Notes under the pieces: generated by a model
Databases searched by the model: none
Told to the model about the DNA's origin: nothing
The model's input: only the letters and a program-made list of their open reading frames with translations
In this document: in pieces, positions 1-8,135 of the stretch
Position numbering within the stretch: the first letter of the stretch is position 1
Layout of the letters: the number at the start of each line of letters is the position of its first letter
Position numbers and translations under genes: made by a program
Assembly: GCF_003350535.1 (NCBI RefSeq)
Contig: NZ_QQBB01000003.1
Span: forward strand, 476,915 to 540,914
Reading direction: 5' to 3'
Length of the DNA: 64,000 nucleotides
Source of the DNA: Microvirga subterranea
GTDB lineage: Bacteria; Pseudomonadota; Alphaproteobacteria; Rhizobiales; Beijerinckiaceae

Positions 1-160
1 GCGCTGCATACCAGCGCAAGGACCAACTCTCCGGCGGGAAGGACAGGATCTGCTCGCCGCTGAAGGAGATCGGCACGACGAGGATCACGGGCGCCAGCAG
101 GAACAGGAACAGCACCGCCACGACGATCTTCATGGGGACGGAGGTTTCATTCGCTTCCAT
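1..160 (-). CDS. ABC transporter permease, polyamine type (PotC-like), partial
   Basis: Only the N-terminal ~53 residues are present; the gene continues past the left window edge. They show a short cytoplasmic start, one hydrophobic helix (about residues 10-30) and a periplasmic stretch ending in a SLRWY motif. Type I permeases of the PotC/YdcV family have this pattern (helix 1, then FS...W..F/LRWY). The ATG at 158-160 lies 9 nt after the stop of the upstream permease, so the two are probably co-transcribed and form the heterodimeric membrane channel. The family call rests on this fragment plus context; substrate is unknown. Confidence 0.75.
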   Translation of the reverse strand, partial: MEANETSVPMKIVVAVLFLFLLAPVILVVPISFSGEQILSFPPESWSLRWYAA

Positions 161-169
161 CACAAGCTC

Positions 170-1051
170 CTAGTCGATGGCGCGCAGCACGCGGGCATAG
201 GCCGCCAAGGCTGCTCCGAAGATGATCAGCACCAGCATCGACAGCGTCGCGGCCAGCGGCCAGTTCAGCGTCACGATAGCCTGGTCGTAGATCTCGGTCG
301 CGAGCAGGAAGACCCGCCCTCCTCCGAGCAGCTTCGGGGTGATGAAGGACGACACCGCCAGCACGAAGCAGAGCAGGCAACCGAGCGCGATGCCGGGCAG
401 CGTCAGCGGCAGGATCACCCGCCAGAAGGTCCGGGCCGGCGGGGCACCGAGGGTCATGGCCGCCTCCTCCACCCGCGGATCGAGACGGCCGAAGCCGGCG
501 AGCAGCGAGAGGATCATGTACGGCATCAGGATCTCGGTCAGGCCGATGATCACGCCTGTGGTGTTGAACATCAGGCGCGGCGGCGAGAAGCCCATGGCCG
601 CGATGGTGCTGACGATCGGGCCCTGGTCGGCAAGGAGCGCGATCCAGCCGTAGGTGCGCACCACAGCGGAGGTGAGCAGCGGCGAGATCACGAGCACGGT
701 GAGGAACGTGCGCCAGCGCCCGGAGCTGCGGTGGAGATAAAGCGCGATCGGATAGGACACCACGAGGGTCGCCAGGGTGATGCCGAGGCTCACCGTGATC
801 GAGTTGACGATCAGCTCGACGTAGAAGGTATCGCCGAACAGGCCCGTCCAGTTGGCGAGCGTGAAGGCCTCGCGCACGCCGCCGCCGGCGAGCGCCTCGT
901 TGAACGACATCCTGGCCAGGTTGAGGACCGGCAGGATGAAGCCGATGGCGTTGATGATCGCGATCGGGAGAAGGAGCAGGGTCGCCGTTCCGGTCCGGCC
1001 GAGGGCCAGACGCGGCATGGCCGGTACGGAGGGAGCCGCGATCGCCGTCAT
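170..1051 (-). CDS. ABC transporter permease, polyamine type (PotB-like)
   Basis: A 293-residue inner-membrane permease with about six hydrophobic helices. The EAA loop (EEAAMTLGAPPARTFWRVIL, roughly residues 195-214) contacts the ATPase. The reading frame stays open further upstream, but the ATG at 1049-1051 overlaps the ATPase stop codon as ATGA. That is the usual translational-coupling arrangement and gives a normal length, so I chose it. It sits between the ATPase gene and the PotC-like gene. The family is the spermidine/putrescine/opine-type permeases; the substrate cannot be read from sequence. Confidence 0.88.
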   Translation of the reverse strand: MTAIAAPSVPAMPRLALGRTGTATLLLLPIAIINAIGFILPVLNLARMSFNEALAGGGVREAFTLANWTGLFGDTFYVELIVNSITVSLGITLATLVVSYPIALYLHRSSGRWRTFLTVLVISPLLTSAVVRTYGWIALLADQGPIVSTIAAMGFSPPRLMFNTTGVIIGLTEILMPYMILSLLAGFGRLDPRVEEAAMTLGAPPARTFWRVILPLTLPGIALGCLLCFVLAVSSFITPKLLGGGRVFLLATEIYDQAIVTLNWPLAATLSMLVLIIFGAALAAYARVLRAID

Positions 1052-2166
1052 GCGCCCCTCCCGAACACCATCGTGTCCTCCACGCGCCAGAGCACCGCGA
1101 CCGGGGCCCCGACCTTCCGGAATCCGCGGCCGTGGTCGGAAGCGGCTTCGACCACGATCTCGGTTCCGTCCACGTCGACGTGGTACTGGAGCAGGTCGCC
1201 CACGAAGGTGACGCGGGTGAGACTTCCGGCCAGGCGGTTGACGCCCTCGGACGCGGCATCCTCTCCGGACCCGACATCGACCAGCTTCATGCGGTGCGGA
1301 CGGATCATGATCTCGACCTTGCCGCCGGGCCGCCCGGGCACCTGCACGGCCATGGAGCCGATCGCGACGCGCCCATCGCCCTGGGCGATGCCTTCGAGAC
1401 GGTTGGTGCGCCCGACGAAGGAGGCGACGAACGGGGTCGCCGGATGTTCGTAGACCTCGACCGGCGTCCCCATCTGCTCGAGCTTGCCGCCGCGCATGAC
1501 CACGACCTTGTCGCACATGCTCAGCGCCTCGACCTGATCGTGCGTGACGAAGACCGCCGTGATGCCCAAGCTCTGCTGGATGTCGCGGATCTCGTTGCGC
1601 ATCTCGTCGCGCAGCTTCGCGTCGAGGTTGGAGAGCGGCTCGTCGAGCAGCAGGATCGAAGGGCGGATCACGAGGGCGCGGGCCAGCGCCACGCGCTGCT
1701 GCTGACCGCCCGAAAGCTCGCGCGGCTTGCGCTCGGCCAGGGCTTCGAGGCGCACCATGGCGAGCGCCTCCTTCACCCGCCGCTCGATCTCCGGCTTCGG
1801 CAAGGAGCGCATCTCCAGCCCGAACGCCACGTTCTTGGCAACCGTCATGTGCGGGAACAGGGCATAGGACTGGAACACGAGCCCCATGTCGCGCCGGTAG
1901 GTCGGCACCTGCGTGATGTCCTGCGACGCGACGACGATCCGTCCGTCGGTCGGCTTGATGAGCCCCGCCACCATGCGCAGGGTCGTGGTCTTGCCGCAGC
2001 CGGAAGGCCCGAGGAGCGCCACCAGCTCTCCTTTCGGGACCGCCAGGTCCAGAGCCGCGACGGCGACGGAATCGCCATAGCGCTTCGTGAGTCCGTCGAG
2101 GCGCAGGTGCGCGTCGCGGTCGTCGGACAGGGTCGGGCTCCCGGAACGGATGGTCTGATGCATCAT
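1048..2166 (-). CDS. ABC transporter ATP-binding protein (PotA-like)
   Basis: A 372-residue importer ATPase that powers the adjacent permeases. Visible motifs are Walker A (GPSGCGKTT), Q-loop (FQSYALFPHMTV), signature (LSGGQQQRVALARAL), Walker B (LLLDEPLSNLD) and the H-loop (VFVTHDQVEA). A C-terminal TOBE-like region follows (about residues 260-370). The start is the first of two adjacent ATGs (2164-2166), which has a GGAG ribosome site a few bases upstream; a longer start would run into the binding-protein gene. Its 3' end overlaps the PotB-like permease by 4 nt. Confidence 0.9.
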   Translation of the reverse strand: MMHQTIRSGSPTLSDDRDAHLRLDGLTKRYGDSVAVAALDLAVPKGELVALLGPSGCGKTTTLRMVAGLIKPTDGRIVVASQDITQVPTYRRDMGLVFQSYALFPHMTVAKNVAFGLEMRSLPKPEIERRVKEALAMVRLEALAERKPRELSGGQQQRVALARALVIRPSILLLDEPLSNLDAKLRDEMRNEIRDIQQSLGITAVFVTHDQVEALSMCDKVVVMRGGKLEQMGTPVEVYEHPATPFVASFVGRTNRLEGIAQGDGRVAIGSMAVQVPGRPGGKVEIMIRPHRMKLVDVGSGEDAASEGVNRLAGSLTRVTFVGDLLQYHVDVDGTEIVVEAASDHGRGFRKVGAPVAVLWRVEDTMVFGRGA

Positions 2167-2204
2167 GGCTTTCTCCAGCGGGCGTTCGGCTGCGGCAGGT
2201 GCGG

Positions 2205-3257
2205 TTAGCGGCTCAGCGGAATGACGCGGCGGCGCCACTGCTCCGTGATCGCATCGCGGATGCCGGCGACGGCGATCCAGTCGATGGCGATCATCTTGTC
2301 CATCGAACCGGCGGCCGTGCGCGCCAGGGCCTCCTTGGAGATCTTCTCCTGCGCCTTCTGGTTGGTCGGCGCGTAGAACATCGCCTCCGTGAACGCCGCC
2401 TGGGTCTCAGGCTTGAGCGCGTAGTCGATGAAGGTCTTCGCGGCGTCCCCCGCCGGCGCGTTCTTCACCAGGTTGATCGTGTTGATCTGGAAGCCGCTGC
2501 CCTCCTGCGGCAGCACCACGCCGAGCTTGCCGCCGGAGGTGTTCGCATAGACCTGCGCACGGGCGTTCCAGCCGATGCCGAGCGCCGCCTGTCCGTTGGC
2601 GATGGGCGTGTAGACGTCGGGCTTCGGGTCCCAGGTCTGCACGTTCGGCGCAAGCTCACCGAGCTTCTTGATGCCCGGCTCCACGGTCTTCTTGTAGTCG
2701 TCCTGGCCGGCCATCTTGTTGGCGATGATCGTCAGGGTCGTGCCCTGGATGTCGGGAACCGCCGGGATCGTGACCTTGCCGGCATATTGCTTGTCCCACA
2801 GTGCGTTCCAGGAGGTCGGGGCGGTCTTCACCTGGTCCTTGTTGTAGAGCAGGACGAGGTTGTCGAAAGTAACGGCGACGCCGCCGACGCCTTCGATGCG
2901 GGCGGTTGGATAGAGATCGGCCACGTTCTTAGACACGCTCTCGTCGATCTTGTCGAACAGGCCCTCGTCGGTGGCCGCCTTCGAGACCGACACGTCCATG
3001 ATCATGACGTCGATCTGCGGCGAGGCCTTCTGGGCGCGCAGCGTCCCGAGCATCTGGGCCGAATTCGGCATGCCGTAGAACTCGACCTTGATGTCGGGAT
3101 GCGCCTTCATGAACGGCTCGATGACCGCCTTGGTGTAGTGGTCCTGGAAGATGCCGCTGTAGGCAGCGAGCGTCACGGTCTTGGTCTGGGCCAAGGCCGG
3201 CGTCGCGGCGGCGAAAGCCACCGCCGAGGCGCCGAGCAGAACACGCAGTTTCATCAT
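2205..3257 (-). CDS. Periplasmic substrate-binding protein of polyamine-type ABC importer
   Basis: A 350-residue exported solute-binding protein (family 1 / PotD-PotF-like). The first ~23 residues are a signal peptide (hydrophobic core, cleavage likely after PALA). The mature part has the mixed alpha/beta composition of this fold and motifs such as VTFDNLVLLYNKD and ALGIGWNARAQVY. It lies between the RraA-like gene (49 nt) and the ATPase (38 nt) and supplies the importer. An ATG three bases downstream (3254) is an alternative start. Ligand specificity is unknown; the neighbouring amidase suggests a nitrogen-containing compound. Confidence 0.85.
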   Translation of the reverse strand: MMKLRVLLGASAVAFAAATPALAQTKTVTLAAYSGIFQDHYTKAVIEPFMKAHPDIKVEFYGMPNSAQMLGTLRAQKASPQIDVMIMDVSVSKAATDEGLFDKIDESVSKNVADLYPTARIEGVGGVAVTFDNLVLLYNKDQVKTAPTSWNALWDKQYAGKVTIPAVPDIQGTTLTIIANKMAGQDDYKKTVEPGIKKLGELAPNVQTWDPKPDVYTPIANGQAALGIGWNARAQVYANTSGGKLGVVLPQEGSGFQINTINLVKNAPAGDAAKTFIDYALKPETQAAFTEAMFYAPTNQKAQEKISKEALARTAAGSMDKMIAIDWIAVAGIRDAITEQWRRRVIPLSR

Positions 3258-3306
3258 CGTCTTTGGTTCCCTCTGATTATCGACTGCTTCTTCCCGAACC
3301 GGCGCA

Positions 3307-3978
3307 TCAGGCGACGCGCCGGGCCTTTTCTTCCACGATGCGGGTCGCGCCGGAGATGTCTGGCAGCTTCTCGCCGTTGCGAAGCCGCTCGAGCAGCTTG
3401 ATCTCGTTCTCCTGCATGCCGATCGCCCGCTCGGCGACCGCCCTTGCCTCGGCTGGATCGAGCACGAGCACGCCGCTCTCGTCGGCGAGGATCGCGTCGC
3501 CAGGCTGGATGACCTGGTCCCCGACCGTCACCGGCACGTTGATGGCGCCTTCGAGCCCGAGGATCTTCGTGGTGATCGGCGACGGGCCGCGGCACCACAT
3601 GGGCATCTCGACGTTGCGGATCTCCGAGAAGTCGGTAGCGGGACCATCGACGATGCCGGCCTTCACGCCCGCGATCTTCATGGAATGGGTGACGACGCCG
3701 CCCCAGCAGGCGTGCTTGGTGTCGCCGCAGCGGTCGACCACCACGATGTCGCCCGGGCGGACGAGCTTGGTGAGGTAGTGCAGGATCGTGCTGTCGGCGT
3801 GCGGCAGGCGCACGGTGACGGCGGTGCCGGCGACGCGCTTCTCGGGCAGGACCGCCCGCAGCTCGCGGTCGACGAAGCCCGAGTGGAGGAAGTGCCCGAC
3901 GGTCGCGGTCTCGACCTTCTCCAGCAGGTCGACGAGTTCCTGCGAGATCTGCTTCGGCATGGGATTGACGATGAACAT
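3307..3978 (-). CDS. RraA / HMG-CHA aldolase family protein with altered catalytic motif
   Basis: A 223-residue protein of the RraA-like superfamily, which includes 4-hydroxy-4-methyl-2-oxoglutarate aldolases and the RNase E inhibitor RraA. The core region is visible: GDIVVVDRCGD, CWGG (about 91-94) and VKAGIVDGPATD (106-116). In active aldolases the last motif ends in Arg-Asp; here the arginine position is Thr115 (codon ACC), while Asp116 is kept. Classical pyruvate-aldol chemistry is therefore doubtful. The ATG at 3976-3978 was chosen because the longer frame would enter the nitrilase gene. It sits 11 nt downstream of that gene in the operon. Confidence 0.8.
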   Translation of the reverse strand: MFIVNPMPKQISQELVDLLEKVETATVGHFLHSGFVDRELRAVLPEKRVAGTAVTVRLPHADSTILHYLTKLVRPGDIVVVDRCGDTKHACWGGVVTHSMKIAGVKAGIVDGPATDFSEIRNVEMPMWCRGPSPITTKILGLEGAINVPVTVGDQVIQPGDAILADESGVLVLDPAEARAVAERAIGMQENEIKLLERLRNGEKLPDISGATRIVEEKARRVA

Positions 3979-3989
3979 TCGCGTGCTCC

Positions 3990-4796
3990 TCAGGCCAGGA
4001 CGTGGTGCTGGGCGACGGGCACGTTGCGACGCACGTGGCCGATATAGTCGAGGTCGAGGCGCGCGCTCGTGGTGGCGACCTTGTCGGAGCACTGGGCGAC
4101 CATGTGCCCCCACGGGTCGATCACCATGGAATGGCCCCAGCACCACTTCCTGCCATCCGCATGCGAGAGCACCTGTCCGACCGCCAGGAAGTAGGTCTGG
4201 GTCTCGATGGCGCGGGCGCGGGCGAGCGTCTCCCAGTGGTCCTTGCCGGTCATCAGCGTGAAGGCGGCGGGTAGGACGATCACGTCGGCGCCGGCATCGC
4301 GCAGCTTGCGGAAGAGCTCGGGGAAGCGGATGTCGTAGCAGATGGCGCAGCCGACCGTGACATCGCCGACCTTGTAGGTTACCACGTCCTGGCCGCGGCT
4401 GATCGTGTCCGACTCGCGGTAGCTCGTGCCGCCCGGGATGTCGACGTCGAACAGGTGGATCTTGCGGTAGCGGGCGATCTCGTCGCCGTTCGGGCCGAAC
4501 ACGACGGTGGTGTTGTAGTGGTTGTTGCCCGACTTCTCGACCATGCTGCCGGCGTGGATCGTCACCCGGTGCTTGGCGGCCAAGCCCGACATGAGCTTGT
4601 AGGCTTCGCCGTCGGGGAAGTACTCGCCGTTGCCATGGACATTGTCCCTGCCCTCGCCGAGATAGGCGTAGTATTCCGGAAGAACGATCAGGTCCGGTGC
4701 CTCCTCGGACACCGCCTTCTCGATCATGGCTGTGGCGGTCCTGAGGTTCTCCGCCTTGTTGTTCTGGGAATTCATCTGAATTAAGCTGACTTTCAC
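3990..4796 (-). CDS. Carbon-nitrogen hydrolase (nitrilase superfamily amidase)
   Basis: A 268-residue cytoplasmic hydrolase of non-peptide C-N bonds. The nitrilase triad is readable: Glu41 (LPEYYAY), Lys112 (YRKIHLFD) and Cys153 (CAICYDIRFPE). Length and motifs fit the omega-amidase / N-carbamoyl-amine amidase branch, but the substrate cannot be fixed. It heads an apparent operon with the RraA-like gene and a polyamine-type ABC importer, downstream of a LysR gene. The likely model is uptake of an amide or carbamoylated amine followed by hydrolysis. Confidence 0.88.
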   Translation of the reverse strand: MKVSLIQMNSQNNKAENLRTATAMIEKAVSEEAPDLIVLPEYYAYLGEGRDNVHGNGEYFPDGEAYKLMSGLAAKHRVTIHAGSMVEKSGNNHYNTTVVFGPNGDEIARYRKIHLFDVDIPGGTSYRESDTISRGQDVVTYKVGDVTVGCAICYDIRFPELFRKLRDAGADVIVLPAAFTLMTGKDHWETLARARAIETQTYFLAVGQVLSHADGRKWCWGHSMVIDPWGHMVAQCSDKVATTSARLDLDYIGHVRRNVPVAQHHVLA

Positions 4797-4888
4797 GTCA
4801 CGGCCTCCTTGGAACCTGTGGCCGCATGTGAGCGCGGCGCAGAAGCGGCGACAAACGCGAAATACTTTCCCTGCAGCCTAAGTTTTCC

Positions 4889-4906
4889 TTGTACGGCACT
4901 GCACAA
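4889..4906. promoter_or_regulatory. Imperfect dyad between LysR gene and nitrilase operon (candidate operator)
   Basis: The sequence TTGTAC-N6-GCACAA has arms that match at five of six positions. It lies about 93 nt upstream of the nitrilase ATG and 31 nt past the LysR stop. LysR-type regulators bind interrupted dyads at such distances, so it is a candidate site. This is inference from position and symmetry only. Confidence 0.35.
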
Positions 4907-4936
4907 TCGTTCCGCCGCATGGTCCTGGGCCCTGCC

Positions 4937-5848
4937 TTACCAGGAGGCGCCGTCCGTCTGGGCCAACGAGAAGCTGTGCGCAACCTCCTGCGCCATCTGG
5001 GCCACCACGGCCGAGATGAGATTGTCCGGATGGTCGGAATAGACCGCATGGAAGCTCAAGGGCGGAAAGGCCGGCGTCACGTCGAGCTGCACGAGGGTTC
5101 CGGCCGCGAGCTGATCCCGCACGATCACCTTCGGCAGCGGCGTGATGCCGATGCCGTCCTGCGCCAAGCGGATGATGGTGGCGAGGGAATTGGAGTTGTA
5201 GATGGTCGGGTCCTCGATGCCCGCATCCGCAAGCTGCCGCAGGACCCGGTGATGCGGCACGCTGTCCTTGGAATAGGCGAGGATCGGCTGGTCGGCGATT
5301 TCTGCGAGGCCTAGCGGCCGGCTGGGCAGCCCGAGCTTCGGGCTCGCGAGCCAGGTGCACGCGAAGGTGCAAAGGTCCAGGTTGATGATGTCGGGCGCCA
5401 CGACAGGCCCCATGATCAGGGCGAGGTCGATGCGCCGCTCGGCCACCTCCCGGGCGAGGTTCAGGGACGTGTCGGTGTTGAGATCGATGGCGATGCTCGG
5501 GTAGCGCGCATGGATGCGTTCGATGAACTGCGGCAGCCAAGCGTGCACGATGGAATCGATGGTACCGATCTTAATCGATCCTCGAAGGCTTCCGGGATCG
5601 CTGACGGCCTCACGGAACTCATTCGCGACCCGCACCAGTTCCTCGGCCTTCGGCACCGCCTGCTGCCCGACGCCGGTGAGGCGCACGCACCGGACGTCGC
5701 GCTCGAAGAGCCTGACGCCGAGATCCCGCTCCAGGGTCGCGATTCGGTTGGAAATGGCCGCCTGTGTCGTGTGAAGCCTCTCGGCCGCAGCGCTGAAGCT
5801 GCCCAGCCTCGCAACCCAGAGGAAGGTCTCCACGAAACGCAGGTTCAT
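4937..5848 (-). CDS. LysR-family transcriptional regulator
   Basis: A 303-residue LTTR. The N-terminal winged helix-turn-helix spans about residues 1-60 (FSAAAERLHTTQAAISNRI, then LERDLGVRLFERD), followed by a linker helix and a periplasmic-binding-protein-like effector domain (about 90-295). It is co-directional with and 140 nt upstream of the nitrilase/RraA-like/ABC operon, whose probable inducer-responsive regulator it is. LTTRs are often divergent from their targets; here it lies upstream on the same strand. Confidence 0.92.
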   Translation of the reverse strand: MNLRFVETFLWVARLGSFSAAAERLHTTQAAISNRIATLERDLGVRLFERDVRCVRLTGVGQQAVPKAEELVRVANEFREAVSDPGSLRGSIKIGTIDSIVHAWLPQFIERIHARYPSIAIDLNTDTSLNLAREVAERRIDLALIMGPVVAPDIINLDLCTFACTWLASPKLGLPSRPLGLAEIADQPILAYSKDSVPHHRVLRQLADAGIEDPTIYNSNSLATIIRLAQDGIGITPLPKVIVRDQLAAGTLVQLDVTPAFPPLSFHAVYSDHPDNLISAVVAQMAQEVAHSFSLAQTDGASW

Positions 5849-6228
5849 AGTCTGCCGATCCTCCAGTCATTGAGCCACAACTCAAAGTCTAAAGGCCACT
5901 ATTCTCATCGATCGCGAGTATCGAAATATTGTTCGGCCTCGTTTGTAACGCTAGCTTAAGCGTTCGCTTCATTTCATTCTATCGAAATACATAGACAACG
6001 CACACGGAAATTACGAATATTATATCGACTGGAAAAACACCTTTCGAAGTAGCGCACCAATTGTTCAGTAACATTAACTCCGTGCTACTGGAGTGCTGAG
6101 ACTCATAGGCTCCTCCCAAAGAACCCCGCTCCTGCACCTTCCGCGCAGTGCGCGACAGCATATCCCCGCTGACTTTCGGCGGTCGATGGTATATGCCGCA
6201 ACGGTATTCATTCACACGGTTGAGAACC
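5849..6228. other. Intergenic region, AT-rich, divergent promoters
   Basis: A 380-nt gap between the divergent LysR and TM-cNMP genes. Base composition is clearly more AT-rich than the flanks. No convincing coding sequence or RNA gene was seen; an antisense frame here runs into the TM-cNMP gene and lacks family features. It presumably holds promoters for both neighbours, but I could not fix -35/-10 boxes. Confidence 0.5.
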
Positions 6229-6888
6229 ATGACTTGGGTCGAAGCGATCGGCTGGCTCGGCGCCGCCTTGTCCATCAGCGCCAGCGCGATGAAGACGATC
6301 ATCCCGCTGCGCTGTCTCGGGATTGCGACGAACGTGGTGTCGCTCACCTACGCATCCTTCATGGGCCTTTATCCGAGCATGACCGTGAACTTGGTCCTGC
6401 TGCCCCTCAACAGCTTCCGGCTGTTCCAGATGCTGAGGCTGATCAAGAAGGTGAAGACCGCCTCCAAGAGCGACCTCAACATGGACTGGCTCAAGCCGTT
6501 TATGGCGCGGCGCGCCGTTAAGAAGGGCGAGATCCTCTTCGCCAAGGGCGACAGCGCCAGCTGCATGTTCTACACCCTGTCCGGCCGGTACCGACTGAAG
6601 GAGCTCGGGATCGAATTGCCGCAGGGCCATGTGGTCGGCGAGATGGGTTTCATGTCGCCGAACAACCGCCGCACGCAGACCCTCGAATGCATCGAGTCCG
6701 GCGAGGTGCTGAGCATCACCTACGACGAGGTGCGCCAGCTCTACTTCCAGAACCCGGAATTCGGCTTCTATTTCCTGCGCTTAGCCAGTGAGCGCCTGTT
6801 CAACAACATGGAGAAGATGGAGGCGGAGATCGCCCGCCTGCGAACCACGCAGGCCGCGGCGCCCATCAAGGAGCAGGTCTCAGCTTAG
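6229..6888 (+). CDS. Membrane-anchored cyclic-nucleotide-binding domain protein
   Basis: A 219-residue protein. The first ~75 residues hold about three hydrophobic helices (IGWLGAALSISASAM; LGIATNVVSLTYASFMGLYP; VNLVLLPLNSFRLFQM). A cNMP-binding domain covers about residues 90-190 (KKGEILFAKGDSA, VVGEMGFMSPNNRRTQT, the last resembling the phosphate-binding cassette with Glu and Arg). A short helical tail follows. There is no DNA-binding domain, so it is not a Crp-type regulator; this layout recalls Popeye-like or other membrane cNMP sensors. The ATG at 6229 was preferred because upstream in-frame residues look non-coding. Effector and partner are unknown. Confidence 0.75.
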   Translation: MTWVEAIGWLGAALSISASAMKTIIPLRCLGIATNVVSLTYASFMGLYPSMTVNLVLLPLNSFRLFQMLRLIKKVKTASKSDLNMDWLKPFMARRAVKKGEILFAKGDSASCMFYTLSGRYRLKELGIELPQGHVVGEMGFMSPNNRRTQTLECIESGEVLSITYDEVRQLYFQNPEFGFYFLRLASERLFNNMEKMEAEIARLRTTQAAAPIKEQVSA

Positions 6889-6910
6889 AAGACTTATAAT
6901 CGGGGCGCAG

Positions 6911-6927
6911 TTTAGAACATCTCTAAA
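6911..6927. promoter_or_regulatory. Candidate Irr box / iron control element (ICE)
   Basis: TTTAGAACATCTCTAAA is a 17-bp inverted repeat (TTTAGA-N5-TCTAAA) in an AT-rich stretch 109 nt upstream of the iron-binding-protein ATG. It differs by one base from the rhizobial ICE form TTTAGAA-N3-TTCTAAA, as I recall it, to which the heme-sensing regulator Irr binds. Position and downstream function agree. It predicts iron-dependent control of the importer. Confidence 0.65.
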
Positions 6928-7035
6928 TCATTGATTTAATTCGCTTTTTTGTTGACGCATCCGCGCCAGCATGGTTCTTGCGCGCCAGAGCGGGACGCCG
7001 TTTGGCCCGCACCCATTCTGCTGAAGGACTTCGTC

Positions 7036-8073
7036 ATGTTGAACACTAAGGTTGCACGCGGGCTTCTGCTCGGCGCCGCCGCCCTGGGAGCGCTGGCCGG
7101 TTCGGTCGCCTCGGCCTCGGCGCAGGGCGTGGTGAACGTCTACACCAACCGCGAGCCCGGCCTCTATTCGGCGACCCTCGACGAGTTCACCAAGGCGACC
7201 GGCATCAAGGTCAACGCCATCTTCTCGGAGCAGGGCCTGGCTGAGCGCATCAAGGCCGAGGGCGAGAACAGCCCGGCGGACGTGCTGATCACGGTCGATA
7301 TCGGCCGCATCCAGGAGGCGCTCGATCTCGGGATCGCACAGCCGGTCCGTTCGGAAGCCGTCGCAGCCGCCGTTCCGGCTCATCTGCGCCACCCGGAAGG
7401 CCTCTGGACCGCCCTGTCGATGCGCGCCCGCGCCGTCTACGCGTCGAAGGAACGCGTGAAGGACACGGCCATCACCTACGAGGGCCTTGCCGATCCCAAG
7501 TGGAAGGGCAAGATCTGCACGCGCTCCTTCCAGCATCAGTACAACATCGCCCTCGTGGCCGCGATGATCGTCAAGCATGGCGAGGCCAAGACCGAGGAGT
7601 GGCTCAAGGGCGTGAAGGCGAACCTCGCCAAGAAGCCCTCCGGCGGCGACCGCGACGTAGCGAAGGACATCCTGGCCGGCGTCTGCGACATCGGCCTGGG
7701 CAATACCTACTACGTGGGTCTCATGACGAACGGCACGAACCCGGACCAGAAGAAGTGGGCCGAGGCCATCAACGTGATCCTGCCGACCTTCGAGAACGGC
7801 GGCACGCACGTGAACGTATCGGGCATCGTGCTGGCCAAGAACGCGCCGAACCGGGACAACGCCGTCAAGCTGATCGAGTACATGACCTCGCCGGAAGCCC
7901 AGCGCGTCTTCGCTGACGTGAACTACGAGTATCCGGTCCGCGCAGGCATCGCCATCAACCCGCTCGTGAAGTCCTTCGGCGAGCTCAAGATGGAGAACAT
8001 GAGCCTCGCCGAAGTCGCCAAGAACCGCGCCAAGGCGAGCGCCCTCGTCGACAAGGTCGGTTTCGACCGCTAA
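7036..8073 (+). CDS. Iron(III) ABC transporter periplasmic binding protein (FutA/FbpA-like)
   Basis: A 345-residue exported protein. A signal peptide of about 27 residues ends near SASA-QG. The mature N-terminus VVNVYTNREPGLYSATLDEF is typical of ferric-ion binding proteins, and the tyrosine pair in NTYYVGLM (about 220-227) is the iron-coordinating motif of this family. The ATG at 7036 was chosen because it begins the signal peptide; the longer frame adds a non-signal leader. The permease follows after 62 nt, and a candidate Irr box lies upstream. Confidence 0.9.
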   Translation: MLNTKVARGLLLGAAALGALAGSVASASAQGVVNVYTNREPGLYSATLDEFTKATGIKVNAIFSEQGLAERIKAEGENSPADVLITVDIGRIQEALDLGIAQPVRSEAVAAAVPAHLRHPEGLWTALSMRARAVYASKERVKDTAITYEGLADPKWKGKICTRSFQHQYNIALVAAMIVKHGEAKTEEWLKGVKANLAKKPSGGDRDVAKDILAGVCDIGLGNTYYVGLMTNGTNPDQKKWAEAINVILPTFENGGTHVNVSGIVLAKNAPNRDNAVKLIEYMTSPEAQRVFADVNYEYPVRAGIAINPLVKSFGELKMENMSLAEVAKNRAKASALVDKVGFDR

Positions 8074-8080
8074 AGCCCCC

Positions 8081-8113
8081 GCTCCCGGAAGCCTGCAGGC
8101 CTCCGGGAGCTTT
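8081..8113 (+). terminator. Stem-loop between binding protein and permease (attenuator/processing site)
   Basis: The arms GCTCCCGGA (8081-8089) and TCCGGGAGC (8102-8110) form a 9-bp stem around a loop that is itself palindromic (GCCTGCAGGC), followed by only three T. Such hairpins after the binding-protein gene commonly raise its dosage relative to the permease. The short T run makes complete termination unlikely. Confidence 0.55.
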
Positions 8114-8135
8114 CCCGTTCCGGCGTCAGTCCGTC

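Noticed and set aside
5979..6347. Minus-strand open frame of about 120 codons in the region before the TM-cNMP gene
   Set aside because: It overlaps the TM-cNMP coding sequence antisense, has no family motifs, and its composition fits a chance frame.
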